This document shows positions 9,585-10,196 of a DNA stretch of 10,196 nt, piece after piece. The translations under genes were made by a program, and so were the position numbers. The stretch is from NCBI GenBank assembly GCA_964550025.1, contig CAZJYI010000265.1, forward strand, positions 1 through 10,196. Reading direction: 5' to 3'. The notes beneath the pieces were generated by a model that saw only the letters and a list, made by a program, of their open reading frames with translations, did not search any database and was not told the origin of the DNA. This DNA comes from CAZJYI01 sp964550025 (GTDB taxonomy: Bacteria; Verrucomicrobiota; Kiritimatiellia; UBA8416; CAYOBW01). Each line of letters opens with the position of its first letter. Position 1 is the stretch's first letter.

Positions 9585-10196
9585 ATTGCTCAGCCATCTC
9601 GGCCCTCGCGTCGGCAATGCCCTTCTCAATGGCGGCGCCGATGTCCATGGGGAACTTCTGGTCGGCGATGCTCGCCTCGTCGGCAGCCGTCTTCATGATC
9701 GTGAGACACTGCTGCAGCTCTTCCGGCGACAGCGTCTCCTTCAGCTTGTTGGTCGTATTGCCTTCCTCATCCGTCGTCTCTTCCCAGACGATGTCCTGGA
9801 TGCTTGTTCCCTCGATCTTACCGCTCGTCTTGCCCTCGGCATAGCGCGACACCGTCACACGGGCGGCTTCCTTCTCCTCATCGCTGAGAGCGGACTTCTC
9901 GATGTACATGAGCTCGAAGGTCCGCAGCGTGATCAGCGTCATCAGCGGCCCGTCAGCCAGGGTCTTGAGCACGGTTCCAAACTGCTCCAAGTCCATGTCG
10001 CCGGCTTTGAACTCGTTCACGAGATTCTCGAGCGGCTTCTTGATCGCGGCCTTCTCCGCGTCCGGCAGCGGTGAGCTGTCCACAACCGCGTCTACGGCAA
10101 CCATGGCTATCTTCGCCCCTCCCGCGCGGGCCCACTTGCCGGCGTTCTTGTAGACGACGAAACCGCCAATGGCCAACACCAGTACAACGACTAGGC
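9583..10196 (-). CDS. Unknown membrane-anchored protein, 5' end beyond the window
   Basis: The frame is open to the right edge. It reads LVVVLVLAIGGFVVYKNAGK, a single hydrophobic helix followed by positive residues, so the GTG at 10179 lies within the helix and is not the real start; only about 204 codons are in the window. After the helix comes a soluble, charged, mostly helical region of about 180 residues rich in Glu, Lys and Ala (AEKAAIKKPLENLVNEFKAG, SALSDEEKEAARVTVSRYAE, SPEELQQCLTIMKTAADEAS). No catalytic motif or cysteine pattern is apparent. The likely topology is one N-terminal anchor with the helical part on one side of the membrane. I do not recognise the family. It ends 6 nt before the epsilon gene and is probably cotranscribed with it, which may hint at a link to the ATP synthase or may only reflect local operon structure. 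Confidence 0.75.
   Translation of the reverse strand, partial: LVVVLVLAIGGFVVYKNAGKWARAGGAKIAMVAVDAVVDSSPLPDAEKAAIKKPLENLVNEFKAGDMDLEQFGTVLKTLADGPLMTLITLRTFELMYIEKSALSDEEKEAARVTVSRYAEGKTSGKIEGTSIQDIVWEETTDEEGNTTNKLKETLSPEELQQCLTIMKTAADEASIADQKFPMDIGAAIEKGIADARAEMAEQ

Overview
The window is visibly GC-rich, gene-dense and mostly ordinary in coding style. It holds six protein genes, one of them cut by the right edge. The most diagnostic gene is a very large secreted or membrane-anchored protein. It joins a hydrazine-synthase-alpha-like (HzsA-like) region carrying two CxxCH haem motifs to a formylglycine-generating-enzyme-like (SUMF1/FGE) domain. Such proteins are, to my knowledge, typical of the PVC bacteria (Planctomycetes, Verrucomicrobia, Kiritimatiellae, Lentisphaerae). 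The abundance of short palindromic and tandem spacer repeats fits an uncultured member of that group. This placement is an inference, not a proof.

Layout, left to right. (1) 6-2447, minus: a soluble PAS-GAF-PAS hybrid histidine kinase with a C-terminal receiver. (2) 2448-2621: its leader, with a perfect 9-bp inverted repeat. (3) 2622-6707, minus: the HzsA-like/FGE-like giant, whose 5' end runs through a composite palindromic repeat at about 6525-6657, so the true start is doubtful. (4) 6708-6820: a divergent intergenic region with a good sigma70-type promoter placed so close to the next ATG that the transcript may be leaderless. (5) 6821-8236, plus: a polyprenyl-phosphate sugar phosphotransferase that starts surface polysaccharide synthesis. 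(6) 8237-8343: a spacer with a degenerate tandem repeat. (7) 8344-8817, plus: a small divergent PAP2-family membrane protein. (8) 8818-9294: a 477-bp gene-free convergent spacer holding a 7-bp tandem repeat, a 28-bp palindromic mini-element flanked by 8-bp direct repeats, a strong GC hairpin and a 30-bp imperfect inverted repeat. (9) 9295-9576, minus: a short F1-ATPase epsilon subunit lacking the C-terminal helical domain. (10) 9583-10196, minus: the 3' part of a membrane-anchored protein of unknown function, directly upstream of the epsilon gene.

Functional links visible here are modest. Genes 5 and 7 both plausibly act on polyprenyl-phosphate lipid carriers at the inner membrane. The kinase lies downstream of the giant on the same strand and could share its transcript, but 174 bp separate them. 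The epsilon gene and its upstream neighbour look translationally coupled. No RNA genes, CRISPR arrays, transposases or phage genes were seen. I do not see a clearly new defence or mobile system. The most unusual items are the domain build and disturbed N-terminus of the giant, the displaced short epsilon gene, and at least four different spacer repeat families within 4 kb.
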